Source of the DNA: Paraburkholderia sartisoli
Lineage (GTDB): Bacteria; Pseudomonadota; Gammaproteobacteria; Burkholderiales; Burkholderiaceae
Assembly: GCF_900107685.1 (NCBI RefSeq)
Contig: NZ_FNRQ01000003.1
Span: forward strand, 1 to 64,000
DNA: 64,000 nt
Reading direction: 5' to 3'
Positions 1 to 7,856 of this stretch are shown here, piece after piece. The position numbers and the translations under genes were made by a program. How positions within the stretch are numbered: the stretch's first letter is position 1; the number at the start of each line of letters is the position of its first letter. Below the pieces are notes generated by a model that did not search any database, was not told the DNA's origin, and saw only the letters and a program-made list of their open reading frames with translations.

Positions 1-1
1 C

Positions 2-253
2 AGCCGGATCGGCAAGGCACCGTCGCGCACGCATCGAGGCGATTCGACCACGACTGATCGGAGCAAACCCATGCCGGGCAAGAAGAAGCAGCGCGAGTTC
101 ACGCAGGCCGACATCGAGCACGTGATCGTGGATCTGTCTCAGCGAAGACAGGCTGCGCCACAAACTCGCAAACCGGGTCGTCGGTCCGCAAACGACAGTG
201 GAACAGGCGTAAGCGCCCTGCCCATTCAGGATCAACTCTTCGACACTGCGTAA
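2..253 (+). CDS. ISNCY-like transposase, C-terminal fragment (copy 1, cut by window edge)
   Basis: The frame is open from the first bases of the window to a TAA stop, so this is the 3' end of a gene starting outside. Its product matches the C-terminus of the complete transposase that follows: PSRTHRG against PSRTNRG, then KKQREFTQAD and KPGRRSA blocks. The two copies differ at many residues (for example DIEHVIVDLSQR against DVDEVIVQLAQR), so they are related but not recent duplicates. The basic tail presumably belongs to the DNA-binding region, which is inference. Whether the copy is intact cannot be judged. Confidence 0.75.
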   Translation, partial: SRIGKAPSRTHRGDSTTTDRSKPMPGKKKQREFTQADIEHVIVDLSQRRQAAPQTRKPGRRSANDSGTGVSALPIQDQLFDTA

Positions 254-283
254 GCAGTACCCCGTTAAAGACAAAGCTTTAAC

Positions 284-329
284 CCCTGAAACCCGGACAT
301 CTCTATTTAGCTGGAAAGCGGACATTCCA
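284..329. repeat. Right end of IS copy 1 (terminal inverted repeat)
   Basis: Two GGACAT motifs at about 295-300 and 320-325, 25 bp apart, have the same layout as the right end of the complete copy at 1968-2009. The outer GACATTC (321-327) faces GAATGTC (364-370) of the next copy, and the inner GACATCT (296-302) faces AGATGTC (388-394). These look like paired transposase-binding sites. Confidence 0.6.
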
Positions 330-361
330 GAATGGCTTTGACATGGGTGTAGGAGCAATAT

Positions 362-2009
362 GAGAATGTCGTGTTTCAGCAAGATACAGATGTCGCGTTT
401 TGGGGCTGCTGCCATGCTCGGCGTTTCCGGTCTGATTGCGGGAGCCCGCCATGCGTGCAGCCGAACTGGTGACACTGAACATGCGCGAACTCGACCGTTT
501 AAAGGTGATTCAGGCGATTGTGGAGCTCGGGCTGAAGCCTGGGCGAGCTGCTGAACGGCTCGGGCTGAGCGTGCGCCAGGTCGAACGGCTGGTGATCCGC
601 TATCGGACTTCGGGTGCCGCCGGCTTGTGCTCGGGTCGACGCGACCGCCCGGGTAACCGGAAACTCGACGAAGGCCTGGCTGTACGGGCCCTGACGATCA
701 TCCGTGAGCGCTACGTCGATTTCGGGCCGACGCTGGCCTGCGAGAAGCTGCACGAATGCCACGGGATCACACTGTCGAAGGAAACCGTGCGGCATCTGAT
801 GACTGAAGCGGGCTTGTGGATTCCGCGCCGGCAGCGCCCGCCGAAGATCTACCAGCCGCGTGCGCGGCGCGCGTGTCTGGGCGAGCTGGTGCAGATCGAC
901 GGCAGCGAGCATCCGTGGTTCGAGGCACGGTCGCCGCAGTGCACGCTGCTGGTGTATGTCGACGATGCGACGAGCTGGCTGATGGCGCTGCATTTCACGG
1001 CGACGGAATCGACCTTCAGCTACTTCGAGGCGACGCGCGGGTATCTGGAGCGCCACGGCAAACCGGTCGCGTTCTACAGCGACAAGGCGAGCGTGTTCCG
1101 GCCGACGCACACACAGACCGGTGAGCGCGGTGTCACGCACTTCGGTCGCGCGATGTACGAGCTGAACATCGACACGTTCTGTGCGAACAGCAGTTCCGCG
1201 AAGGGTCGCGTCGAGCGCGCCCACCTGACGCTGCAGGACCGCCTCGTGAAGGAGCTGCGGCTGCGTGGCATCAGCATCATTGACGCCGCGAACGCGTATG
1301 CGCCCGCCTTCATCGCGTCGTATAACGCGCACTTTGCGAAACCGCCGAAAAGCGCGTTCGACGCCCACCGGCCGCTGCGCGACGATGAGGATCTGGACGT
1401 GCTGCTGACGTGGCGCGAACTGCGGCGCGTGACGAAGTCGCTGACGGTACAGTACGACCGCGTGATGTACCTGCTGGCGGACACGCCGGCGAACCGCAAG
1501 CTGATCCACCGGTATATCGACGTGTGGGAGTATCCGGACGGGCGCATCGAGGTCAGGGCGGATGGCGCTGCCCTTCCCTGCATCCCCTATGACCGGCTCT
1601 CCGCGATCGATCAGGGCGCGGTGATCGAGCACAAGCGGCTCGGTCACGCGCTGCAAGTCGCGCAGGCGCTGCAGGCGCAGCGTGATGACCGGCGCGCATC
1701 GGGTTCGCCGTCACGCACGAATCGTGGGTTGGCGGCCGAACGTGACCAGCGCAAACTGGGCACGAAGAAGCAGCGCGAGTTCACGCAGGCCGATGTTGAT
1801 GAAGTGATCGTGCAGCTGGCGCAACGCAATCAACCGAAGCAACTGCGCAAACCTGGTCGTCGGTCTGCAGGATCTGGCTGAACGGACTGACACGCCCTGC
1901 CCGTTCAAGGCTGTCCTTCAACGCTGCGTGAGATTCAAACCGTTAAAGACGGAGTCAAACTCAACGTCAAAACCCGACATTTCTATCTGGCCAGCGCTAC
2001 GACATTCCA
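362..2009 (+). mobile_element. Complete ISNCY-like insertion sequence (copy 2)
   Basis: The element carries one full-length transposase gene flanked by imperfect terminal inverted repeats of about 42 bp (left 362-403, right 1968-2009). The repeats share GAATGTCGT at the tip and a second ATGTCG..GTTTTG block 24-25 bp inward. Exact tips are uncertain, because the roughly 32 bp outside each junction are also conserved between the two junctions. No target-site duplication can be assigned, since both neighbours are other copies of the same family. Confidence 0.65.
451..1881 (+). CDS. ISNCY-like family transposase (HTH plus DDE integrase core)
   Basis: This 476-residue protein would catalyse transposition of its element. 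An N-terminal helix-turn-helix (about residues 31-51, GRAAERLGLSVRQVERL) is followed by an integrase core with a plausible DDE triad: D150 in QIDGS, D211 in FYSDKAS and E255 in KGRVERAH. Length and order fit ISNCY-type transposases common in Burkholderiaceae. The ATG at 451 is preferred over an in-frame TTG at 436 because GGGAG sits seven bases upstream of it. No frameshift is seen, so it may be active. The exact IS family needs an ISfinder comparison. Confidence 0.85.
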   Translation: MRAAELVTLNMRELDRLKVIQAIVELGLKPGRAAERLGLSVRQVERLVIRYRTSGAAGLCSGRRDRPGNRKLDEGLAVRALTIIRERYVDFGPTLACEKLHECHGITLSKETVRHLMTEAGLWIPRRQRPPKIYQPRARRACLGELVQIDGSEHPWFEARSPQCTLLVYVDDATSWLMALHFTATESTFSYFEATRGYLERHGKPVAFYSDKASVFRPTHTQTGERGVTHFGRAMYELNIDTFCANSSSAKGRVERAHLTLQDRLVKELRLRGISIIDAANAYAPAFIASYNAHFAKPPKSAFDAHRPLRDDEDLDVLLTWRELRRVTKSLTVQYDRVMYLLADTPANRKLIHRYIDVWEYPDGRIEVRADGAALPCIPYDRLSAIDQGAVIEHKRLGHALQVAQALQAQRDDRRASGSPSRTNRGLAAERDQRKLGTKKQREFTQADVDEVIVQLAQRNQPKQLRKPGRRSAGSG

Positions 2010-2042
2010 GAATGGCCTCGACACTGGGTGTAGGAGCAATAT

Positions 2043-2160
2043 GAGAATGTCGTGTTTGGGGCAAAGCTGAAACGTCGCATGTCATGCTGGCTGACCTTTG
2101 ACGGGAGGCTCGCATGACGACATCCGGGACGATCACCATGACGCCGCCGACGGCAGGCTC
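2043..2160 (+). mobile_element. Left-end remnant of a third ISNCY-like copy
   Basis: GAGAATGTCGTGTTT at 2043-2057 repeats the left tip of copy 2. A second GTC block follows about 25 bp later, and a gene start follows a GGGAGG-like sequence at 2114. The predicted N-terminus (MTTSGTITMT) looks like an ISNCY-type transposase start, but similarity stops within about 20 codons and the frame runs into the 3' flank of the thiolase gene. The copy is therefore truncated. Its right boundary is approximate. Confidence 0.45.
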
Positions 2161-2182
2161 AACCCGTGGTGGCTACCATCAG

Positions 2183-3370
2183 TCAACCCACGTTTTCATA
2201 AAGCGTCACCACACACGCACCGCCAAGACCAAGGTTGTGTTGCAACCCGAAGCGGGCACGCTCCACCTGCCGCGCCTCTGCCGTCCCACGCAACTGCTGG
2301 ACGAGTTCCACGCATTGGGCAACACCCGTCGCGCCTAACGGATGACCCTTGGATAGCAGCCCGCCAGACGGGTTGATGACGTATTTCCCGCCATAAGTAT
2401 TGTCGCCGTCGCAGACCATTTTTTCTGCCTCGCCTTCCACGCACAAGCCGAGACCCTCGTAAGTAATGAGCTCGTTGTGCGCGAAGCAGTCATGGAGTTC
2501 GACAACATCAATATCCCCGGGACCGACGCCAGCCTGCTCATAGACCTGGCGCACTGCTTCACGGGTCATCCCGACCCCGACCAGTTGACGCATGTCGTTT
2601 GACGCAAACGCATCGGGTTTGTCGGTGGTCATCGCTTGCGCCGCGATAACGACGTCGCGGCGCAGTCCGTGACGGGCTGCGAATTCCTGCGTACACAGCA
2701 CCGCGGCGGCCGCCCCGCAGGTAGGCGGGCAAGCCATCAGACGCGTCATCACGCCTGGCCACATCACCGGCGAGTTCATGACCTCCTCCTCGGTGATCAC
2801 CTTACGAAGGACCGCCATCGGATTGTTCGCGGCATGCCGGCTTGCCTTTGCGCGGATTTTCGCGAAGGTCTCGAGGCGCGTGCCGTATTGCCGCATATGG
2901 GCGAGACCGGCGCCTCCGAAATAGCGAAGCGCGAGCGGAATGTCCGGCTCATCGACGAGGCGTGCCGCCGTTTCATCGAACCGGTCGAAAGGCGTCGGTC
3001 GATCGGTGAAGATCGAACCAATGGCACCCGCGCGCATCTGTTCGAACCCCACCGCGAGTGCGCAATCCACGATTCCGGCGGCGACCGCCTGGCGAGCGAG
3101 GAAGAGCGCGGTTGCTCCCGTGGCACAGTTGTTGTTGACATTGAAAACAGGAATGCCCGTCATCCCCACGTCGTACAGCACACGCTGCCCGGCAGTGGAG
3201 TCCCCGTAAACGTAGCCCGCATAAGCCTGCTGAATCGCGTTGTATCCGATACCGGCATCATCGATTGCAGCCCGGACTGCATGGGCGCCCATCGTCGTGT
3301 ACGGTTGGCTTGCGCCAGGTTTCGTGAAAGGAATCATTCCGATCCCGACAACGTGAACTGGACAACCCAT
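2183..3370 (-). CDS. Thiolase-family protein (SCP-x / lipid-transfer type)
   Basis: A 395-residue thiolase of the SCP-x thiolase-domain type, expected to cleave a 3-ketoacyl-CoA with CoA. The nucleophile is probably C82 in NVNNNCATG. Other expected active-site histidines lie in HDCFAHNE (H293, H298) and in the C-terminal LLSKGHPLGATG (H343). Such enzymes often act on branched or steroid-side-chain acyl-CoAs. The start is MGCPVHVVGIG, preceded by a strong GAGGAG, rather than the longer frame opening at 3409. It is the last gene of a beta-oxidation operon, about 150 bp after the hydratase gene. The truncated IS end lies next to its 3' end. Confidence 0.88.
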   Translation of the reverse strand: MGCPVHVVGIGMIPFTKPGASQPYTTMGAHAVRAAIDDAGIGYNAIQQAYAGYVYGDSTAGQRVLYDVGMTGIPVFNVNNNCATGATALFLARQAVAAGIVDCALAVGFEQMRAGAIGSIFTDRPTPFDRFDETAARLVDEPDIPLALRYFGGAGLAHMRQYGTRLETFAKIRAKASRHAANNPMAVLRKVITEEEVMNSPVMWPGVMTRLMACPPTCGAAAAVLCTQEFAARHGLRRDVVIAAQAMTTDKPDAFASNDMRQLVGVGMTREAVRQVYEQAGVGPGDIDVVELHDCFAHNELITYEGLGLCVEGEAEKMVCDGDNTYGGKYVINPSGGLLSKGHPLGATGVAQCVELVQQLRGTAEARQVERARFGLQHNLGLGGACVVTLYENVG

Positions 3371-3386
3371 GTCCTGTCTCCTCAAA

Positions 3387-3398
3387 GTTGATGTCAAC
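3387..3398. promoter_or_regulatory. Inverted repeat GTTGATGTCAAC upstream of the thiolase gene
   Basis: A 5-2-5 inverted repeat lies 17 bp upstream of the thiolase start, in the 149-bp gap after the hydratase gene. It resembles the GTCAAC/GTTGAC repeat in the divergent promoter at 6991-7004, so the same regulator could act at both. The match is short and could be chance. Confidence 0.25.
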
Positions 3399-3519
3399 AC
3401 GGCGGGCAATACGGGCGGTACAGGGGCAAGTGACCTCGACTATTCATTTGCGTGCCCGCGCGCGGCAACCCGGACCGTACACGATCGCCTCGCCCGGTTT
3501 GACGGGCGACCACGGTCAG

Positions 3520-4344
3520 TCACGATGCCTTTGAGATTCGATCGTCCTGTGCAGCCTGTGCGGCGGGCCACTGAAAGCGTGGCGGCTGCTTGTCCTTGAA
3601 ACGCTGCACGGCTTCCGCATGAAACGCCGTCGATATCGCAATACCCTGCGCGGCGGATTCGAGTTCGAGCATCGTCCGCAGATCGCTGCCAAGCGAGAGA
3701 TTCAACGCCCGCTTCGACAGCCCAAACGCCACCGACGAAGTCTGGCAGAGGCTTTGTGCGATCTGCACGGCACGCGCATGCACGCTTTCAGCGGGCGCGA
3801 TTTCGAACACGGCGCCGATGCGTTGCGCTTCTTCTGCACCGATTTCGCGCGCGGTGAAGACGAGATCTTTCGCGCGCGCGAGGCCCAGCGCACGCGGCAA
3901 CGTATACAACGCGCCGCAGTCCGGCACGAGCCCGATCTTGATGAACGGCATGCAAAAGCGCGCACGCGGTGTGGCGATCAGGAAGTCGGCGGCCAATGCG
4001 AGACTGAACCCCGCACCGTACGCGACGCCGTCTACTGCCGCGATCACGGGTCGGTCCAGATCCATCAGGGCAGCGACCCACCCGTGCAGATCGTCGATCG
4101 CGTTACGCCCCTCCTCCGCGCTTCGCGTCGTCATGCCGCGCACGTCGCCGCCCGAACAGAATTCGTTCCCCGCACCGCGCAGAACCACCGCGCGAATCGC
4201 GCGGTCGTGGCGGATACGATGGATCGCGTCGTTTAGTGCGGAACGCATCGGCAGATTCAGCGCATTTTTCTGTTCAATCCGGTTCAGCGTAAGCGTGGCC
4301 ACACCATCCACTACGTCCACAAGCAGCGTGTTGTTCTCCGTCAT
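3520..4344 (-). CDS. Enoyl-CoA hydratase/isomerase family protein
   Basis: A 274-residue crotonase-fold protein, expected to hydrate or isomerise an enoyl-CoA. The oxyanion-hole regions are visible in LRGAGNEFCSGGDVRGM and in AVDGVAYGAGFSLALAADFL, followed by PFIKIGLVPDCG. The acidic residue usual in hydratases is less obvious, so an isomerase or related crotonase is possible. The start at MTENNTLLVDV has GGAGGT upstream and overlaps the preceding small ORF by four bases (ATGA). It lies between the acyl-CoA dehydrogenases and the thiolase, as expected for a beta-oxidation set. Confidence 0.88.
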   Translation of the reverse strand: MTENNTLLVDVVDGVATLTLNRIEQKNALNLPMRSALNDAIHRIRHDRAIRAVVLRGAGNEFCSGGDVRGMTTRSAEEGRNAIDDLHGWVAALMDLDRPVIAAVDGVAYGAGFSLALAADFLIATPRARFCMPFIKIGLVPDCGALYTLPRALGLARAKDLVFTAREIGAEEAQRIGAVFEIAPAESVHARAVQIAQSLCQTSSVAFGLSKRALNLSLGSDLRTMLELESAAQGIAISTAFHAEAVQRFKDKQPPRFQWPAAQAAQDDRISKAS

Positions 4345-4487
4345 GCTGCGACCTCCGCCAGCGTACCGTTCTGTTCGAGATCGGTCACCATCCATTGGAC
4401 AGCCTGCGAGATCCAGTCTGAAAAATCCGCATAGCTGGGACACCCGACGATGAAACGCCGTGGCACGCGATTGAATTCATTGCTCAT
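4341..4487 (-). CDS. Small ORF of 48 codons, translationally coupled to the enoyl-CoA hydratase
   Basis: An ATG preceded by AGAGGAG opens a 48-codon frame on the minus strand that ends in a TGA overlapping the hydratase ATG (ATGA). The product begins MSNEFNRVPRRFIVGCPSYA, is rich in aromatic and acidic residues, and has no signal peptide or membrane segment. I do not recognise the family. A good ribosome-binding site, the ATGA coupling and the close fit between two enzyme genes argue for real translation, either as a small accessory protein or as a leader that couples hydratase translation. Confidence 0.55.
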   Translation of the reverse strand: MSNEFNRVPRRFIVGCPSYADFSDWISQAVQWMVTDLEQNGTLAEVAA

Positions 4488-4531
4488 GCTGTGCTCCTCT
4501 GGTCGATTAGCCGGGTTGCTTCGATTCTGGT

Positions 4532-5722
4532 TTATCGGGCATATGCAATGTCCTGGGATGACGGCTCAGTCAAATGTGATCGCCAGGATCCAAGCGAAAC
4601 ACTGACCAGGCGTTCCAGCTGTTGCTCAGCGCCCCCATAGAGCGTCGACGATGCCGCCAGTCTTTTGACGAATTGCCCGAGGCGATACTCCTGTGTCATG
4701 CCGATCGCGCCGTGCAACTGCACCGCCTCTTCCCACATGTGCGTCGCGGTCTTCGCGACAAAGGCTTTGGCAGCCGCGCTGTAACGACGGCGCACCGCGG
4801 ACTCGCTCCCGGTCTCCCGGTCAGCCACACCGGCGGCGACCCGCGTCAAGGCGCGCGCTTCCTCGATTTCAACCAGCAGGTCGACCAGGCGATGCTGGAT
4901 GACCTGATTTGTTCCGATGGCGCGGCCGAACTGTTTTCGCGTCGCGAGGTATTCGCGGGTGATCTCGAACGCACTGGCCATGACCCCCACGGTCTCGGCG
5001 CAATGTGCAACGATGGCGCGATCCATCGCCCGCTCCAGCAACGCAAGCACCTCGTCGTCCGGTCCGATGGTTAATGCGAAGGAGGACGGCACCGTGTCGA
5101 GCGTCAGGTGCGCGACCCGCTGGCCATCGTAGAGCGCATGGGGCGTCACCGTCAGGCCCGGCGTGCCCGCCTCCACCAGGAACAAGCCGATCCTGTTGCC
5201 CGGAACCCTGGCCGCAACAAGGTATGCATCGGCGCCTGCGCCACCGGGAACCAGCGATTTCCGGCCACACAGGTGGAAGCCCCGCTCCGTGGGCTGCGCG
5301 GTTGTCGCCATGGCGCGTAGGTCGAACGCACCGCCGGGTTCCCATGCAGCGAAGGCAACCCGCAGGCTGCCACCGGCGATACCGGGCAGCCACCGCGCGC
5401 GCAACCCGGCGCCGGCAACATCGGCGAGCAGCATGCCACCCAGTACCGCGGATGCGACGAAGGGCTCGTTGACCAGTCCACGCCCAAACTCTTCGGCAAG
5501 GACACAGATGTCGACCAGTGAACTGCCGAGGCCATCGTCAGCTTGAGGAAGCGGCATCGCAAGCCATCCGAATTCCGCGAATTCCTGCCAGCGCTCGGGC
5601 TGGCATCCATTGGGGTGCGCCACGGATGCCTCACGCACGGCCGCACCATAACCGCGCGCGATGTATTTGCGGGCGCTGTCAGCCAGCATGGTCTGCTCGT
5701 TGTTGAGAGTCTGTTCGCTCAT
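4532..5722 (-). CDS. Acyl-CoA dehydrogenase (second, divergent subunit type)
   Basis: A 396-residue member of the FAD-dependent acyl-CoA dehydrogenase family. The C-terminal region contains ATRKQFGRAIGTNQVIQHRL and the AVQLHGAIGMTQEY signature. The position of the MCAD-type catalytic glutamate reads YGGAEQQ, with Gly where Glu is expected. The mid-domain is divergent from classical enzymes. Its ATG overlaps the stop of the upstream dehydrogenase (ATGA), so the two may form a heteromer like paired dehydrogenases of steroid side-chain degradation. This is inference. The start MSEQTLNNEQ is chosen from that overlap. The annotated frame could open earlier at a GTG, but that lies inside the upstream gene. 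Confidence 0.85.
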   Translation of the reverse strand: MSEQTLNNEQTMLADSARKYIARGYGAAVREASVAHPNGCQPERWQEFAEFGWLAMPLPQADDGLGSSLVDICVLAEEFGRGLVNEPFVASAVLGGMLLADVAGAGLRARWLPGIAGGSLRVAFAAWEPGGAFDLRAMATTAQPTERGFHLCGRKSLVPGGAGADAYLVAARVPGNRIGLFLVEAGTPGLTVTPHALYDGQRVAHLTLDTVPSSFALTIGPDDEVLALLERAMDRAIVAHCAETVGVMASAFEITREYLATRKQFGRAIGTNQVIQHRLVDLLVEIEEARALTRVAAGVADRETGSESAVRRRYSAAAKAFVAKTATHMWEEAVQLHGAIGMTQEYRLGQFVKRLAASSTLYGGAEQQLERLVSVSLGSWRSHLTEPSSQDIAYAR

Positions 5723-6906
5723 GATTCGAGCACCGCTCTGGAAAGAATGTTGTGCTGGATTTCGCTGCTGCCGCCAGCGATCGTGTAGCCGCACGCGAGA
5801 AACCGCCGCGACGACGCGGTGCCCGCAATGAAATCCTGTTCTGGCAATGGCGGCCCCTCCTGAAGAACCTCCGGGTCGAGCACAAGGCCTTCCTGTCCAA
5901 GCGCGTCGACGATCAGTTCCTCCCAGAGCTGGATCAGACGGCTTCCCCGCAGCTTGAGCATGGAAACCTCCGCGCCCACGGGCTGGCCTGCATTGGCGCG
6001 CTCGATGAAACGGGCTGCATTGGCTTCAAGTGCCATCAACCGCATGTCCAGTTCGGCGAACCGCTGGCGAAACCAGGGCCGGTCCGCAACGCGTTCACCG
6101 ACTTCGGTGTGCGTCAGACCGACTTCGTGCGCACGCGCCCTGCGCCGCTTGTTCTCACCGATCCGCGCAAGTTTGAGGCGTTCGAATTCGAGTAGCGATT
6201 TGGCGATCGTCCATCCTTCGTTCTCGTTGCCCACGAGATTTTCCGACGGGACTTCCACGTTATCGAAGAACACCTCGTTGAAGACGGTCCAGCCGTGGAT
6301 GCCCACGATGGGCCTCACCGTGAGCCCGGGTGTCTTCATGTCGATCAGGAGAAACGAAATGCCTTCCTGCGGCTTCGCGGCCGGATCCGTGCGAACGATG
6401 CAGAATATCCAGTCCGAATACTGCGCATAGGAAGTCCAGATCTTGGATCCGTTGACGATGAACCTGTCGCCGCTGCGATGCGCGCGTGTTTTTACCGACG
6501 CCAGATCCGATCCCGCATTGGGTTCCGAGTACCCCTGGCACCACCATTGCCGGCCCGACGCGATCGCAGGCAGAAAGCGCTTGCGCTGGGCATCGCTTCC
6601 GTAGCGCATCAGCACGGGCCCAATCATCGAAAAGCTGACAGGGAAAAGTTCAGGCGCATCGTTGATACAGAGCACCTCCTCGAACGCCATTTGCTGTTCC
6701 ACCGTCCACCCCTGCCCTCCCCATTCGCGCGGCCAGTGCGGAACCAGGTAGCCGTTGGCCGCGAGGATTTCATGCCAGGCAATCACGCGCTCCGGTGAGA
6801 GCTGCCGGCCACTTCGAACGGTATCGCGAATGTCCACGGGCAAATGGGCCTGCACGAATTCACGCGTCCGGCGCTTGAATGCCGATAGTTCAGGTGACTC
6901 AAACAT
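5719..6906 (-). CDS. Acyl-CoA dehydrogenase (first gene of the beta-oxidation operon)
   Basis: A 395-residue acyl-CoA dehydrogenase expected to introduce a 2,3 double bond into an acyl-CoA. The flavin/substrate signatures WCQGYSEPNAGSDLAS and KIWTSYAQYSD are clear, as is the C-terminal TIAGGSSEIQHNIL. Gly again occupies the MCAD Glu376 position, as in many bacterial paralogues that place the base elsewhere. The start MFESPELSAFK is chosen because the family N-terminus begins here and sigma-70-like promoter elements lie 60-90 bp upstream. It heads a five-gene set: two dehydrogenases, small ORF, hydratase, thiolase. No acyl-CoA ligase is present nearby. Confidence 0.9.
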   Translation of the reverse strand: MFESPELSAFKRRTREFVQAHLPVDIRDTVRSGRQLSPERVIAWHEILAANGYLVPHWPREWGGQGWTVEQQMAFEEVLCINDAPELFPVSFSMIGPVLMRYGSDAQRKRFLPAIASGRQWWCQGYSEPNAGSDLASVKTRAHRSGDRFIVNGSKIWTSYAQYSDWIFCIVRTDPAAKPQEGISFLLIDMKTPGLTVRPIVGIHGWTVFNEVFFDNVEVPSENLVGNENEGWTIAKSLLEFERLKLARIGENKRRRARAHEVGLTHTEVGERVADRPWFRQRFAELDMRLMALEANAARFIERANAGQPVGAEVSMLKLRGSRLIQLWEELIVDALGQEGLVLDPEVLQEGPPLPEQDFIAGTASSRRFLACGYTIAGGSSEIQHNILSRAVLES

Positions 6907-6965
6907 GGTCTGTTTTCCAGAGGATGGAAGGTGGCGCGCGGGCGCCGTGTTCTGTCTGGGGTACG

Positions 6966-7004
6966 ATAAAATGCGCACTCCGCCGAGTCAGTCAACGAGT
7001 TGAC
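6966..7004 (-). promoter_or_regulatory. Candidate promoter of the beta-oxidation operon with overlapping inverted repeat
   Basis: On the minus strand TTGACT (plus-strand 6990-6995) is followed after 18 bp by TTTTAT (6966-6971), a plausible sigma-70 promoter. An inverted repeat GTCAACGAGTTGAC at 6991-7004 overlaps the -35 element. Its 5-4-5 spacing is like that of Crp/Fnr sites. The Crp/Fnr-type gene that starts divergently at 7075 is the obvious candidate ligand. This is inference from spacing and position. Confidence 0.4.
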
Positions 7005-7074
7005 AATCTTGTCGACGGAGAGCGTCGGGTATTCCCGCATTCGACCGTTGCTCATCTGGAATCTGGAGACATCC

Positions 7075-7803
7075 ATGCGCCATCGCGCGAACACCGTCGA
7101 TTCTTCCGCGCTGATCTGCCGCGCGCTCAGAAGTACGACGCTCTTCGCCGATTGGCCCCTCGCCAGCGTGGAGCGTCTCGCCCGGACTGCCCGGCTGGAA
7201 CGCCACGAAAAACGCATGCAGGTGCTGGCAGCGGACAGGCAGCGGCGAGAAGTGCTTGTCGTGGTTTCCGGGTGTGTTGAAGTGAGCCGGACGAATGCCG
7301 GGGGTTCCAAGTTCGTGATAGTCCTGCTGCGTGCCGGTGACTGCTCCGGGGTCATCCGTCTCCTGCCCGAGCTGCGCGCGCCTTATGACTATGTCGTGCT
7401 TGAAGATGCACTTCTCGTGCATGTGCCGTGCGACGCCCTGACCACGCTCATGGACGCCGAACCCATCCTTTGGCGTTCGGTGGCGCTCTTTGCGCTAACG
7501 AGACAACGCGACAACGCCGCGTCCATGCAGCAAGGCGCACTCAGCGATTTTTCGGGGCGCCTCGCCGCGATGCTTGTGCAACTGACCGCATCGTCTGACG
7601 GTTCCGCGGGTCGTGGCTCCAGACGGCATGTTCGCCTGAGCCAGAGTGAATTGGGATCAATGCTCGGGAGATCACGTCAAACCATCAACAAGGAACTCGG
7701 CAAGCTGTCAGCCCGGGGGCTCGTCACTGTCGATTACGGGAAAATCGAGATCGTGGATCTGCCTGCGTTGCAGGCGTTGGCAGATCACGAAATCATTCCG
7801 TAG
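7075..7803 (+). CDS. Crp/Fnr-family transcriptional regulator
   Basis: A 242-residue regulator with an N-terminal cyclic-nucleotide-binding-type beta-roll (FADWPLASVERLARTARLERH, then VVVSGCVEVSR) and a C-terminal winged helix whose recognition helix is LSQSELGSMLGRSRQTINKELGKLSARG. No Fnr-type N-terminal cysteine cluster is apparent. The start ATG at 7075 follows GGAGA. It is divergent from the acyl-CoA dehydrogenase operon and probably controls it and itself. The effector cannot be told from sequence. Confidence 0.85.
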   Translation: MRHRANTVDSSALICRALRSTTLFADWPLASVERLARTARLERHEKRMQVLAADRQRREVLVVVSGCVEVSRTNAGGSKFVIVLLRAGDCSGVIRLLPELRAPYDYVVLEDALLVHVPCDALTTLMDAEPILWRSVALFALTRQRDNAASMQQGALSDFSGRLAAMLVQLTASSDGSAGRGSRRHVRLSQSELGSMLGRSRQTINKELGKLSARGLVTVDYGKIEIVDLPALQALADHEIIP

Positions 7804-7856
7804 TTTTACTGCATCACGTGCTTATCCAGTCTCGTTTTTTACGCTGACTCCGGATT

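Noticed and set aside
499..1656. Long minus-strand reading frame opposite the IS transposase
   Set aside because: It is antisense to a clear DDE transposase, has an Arg-rich, low-information composition and no domain.
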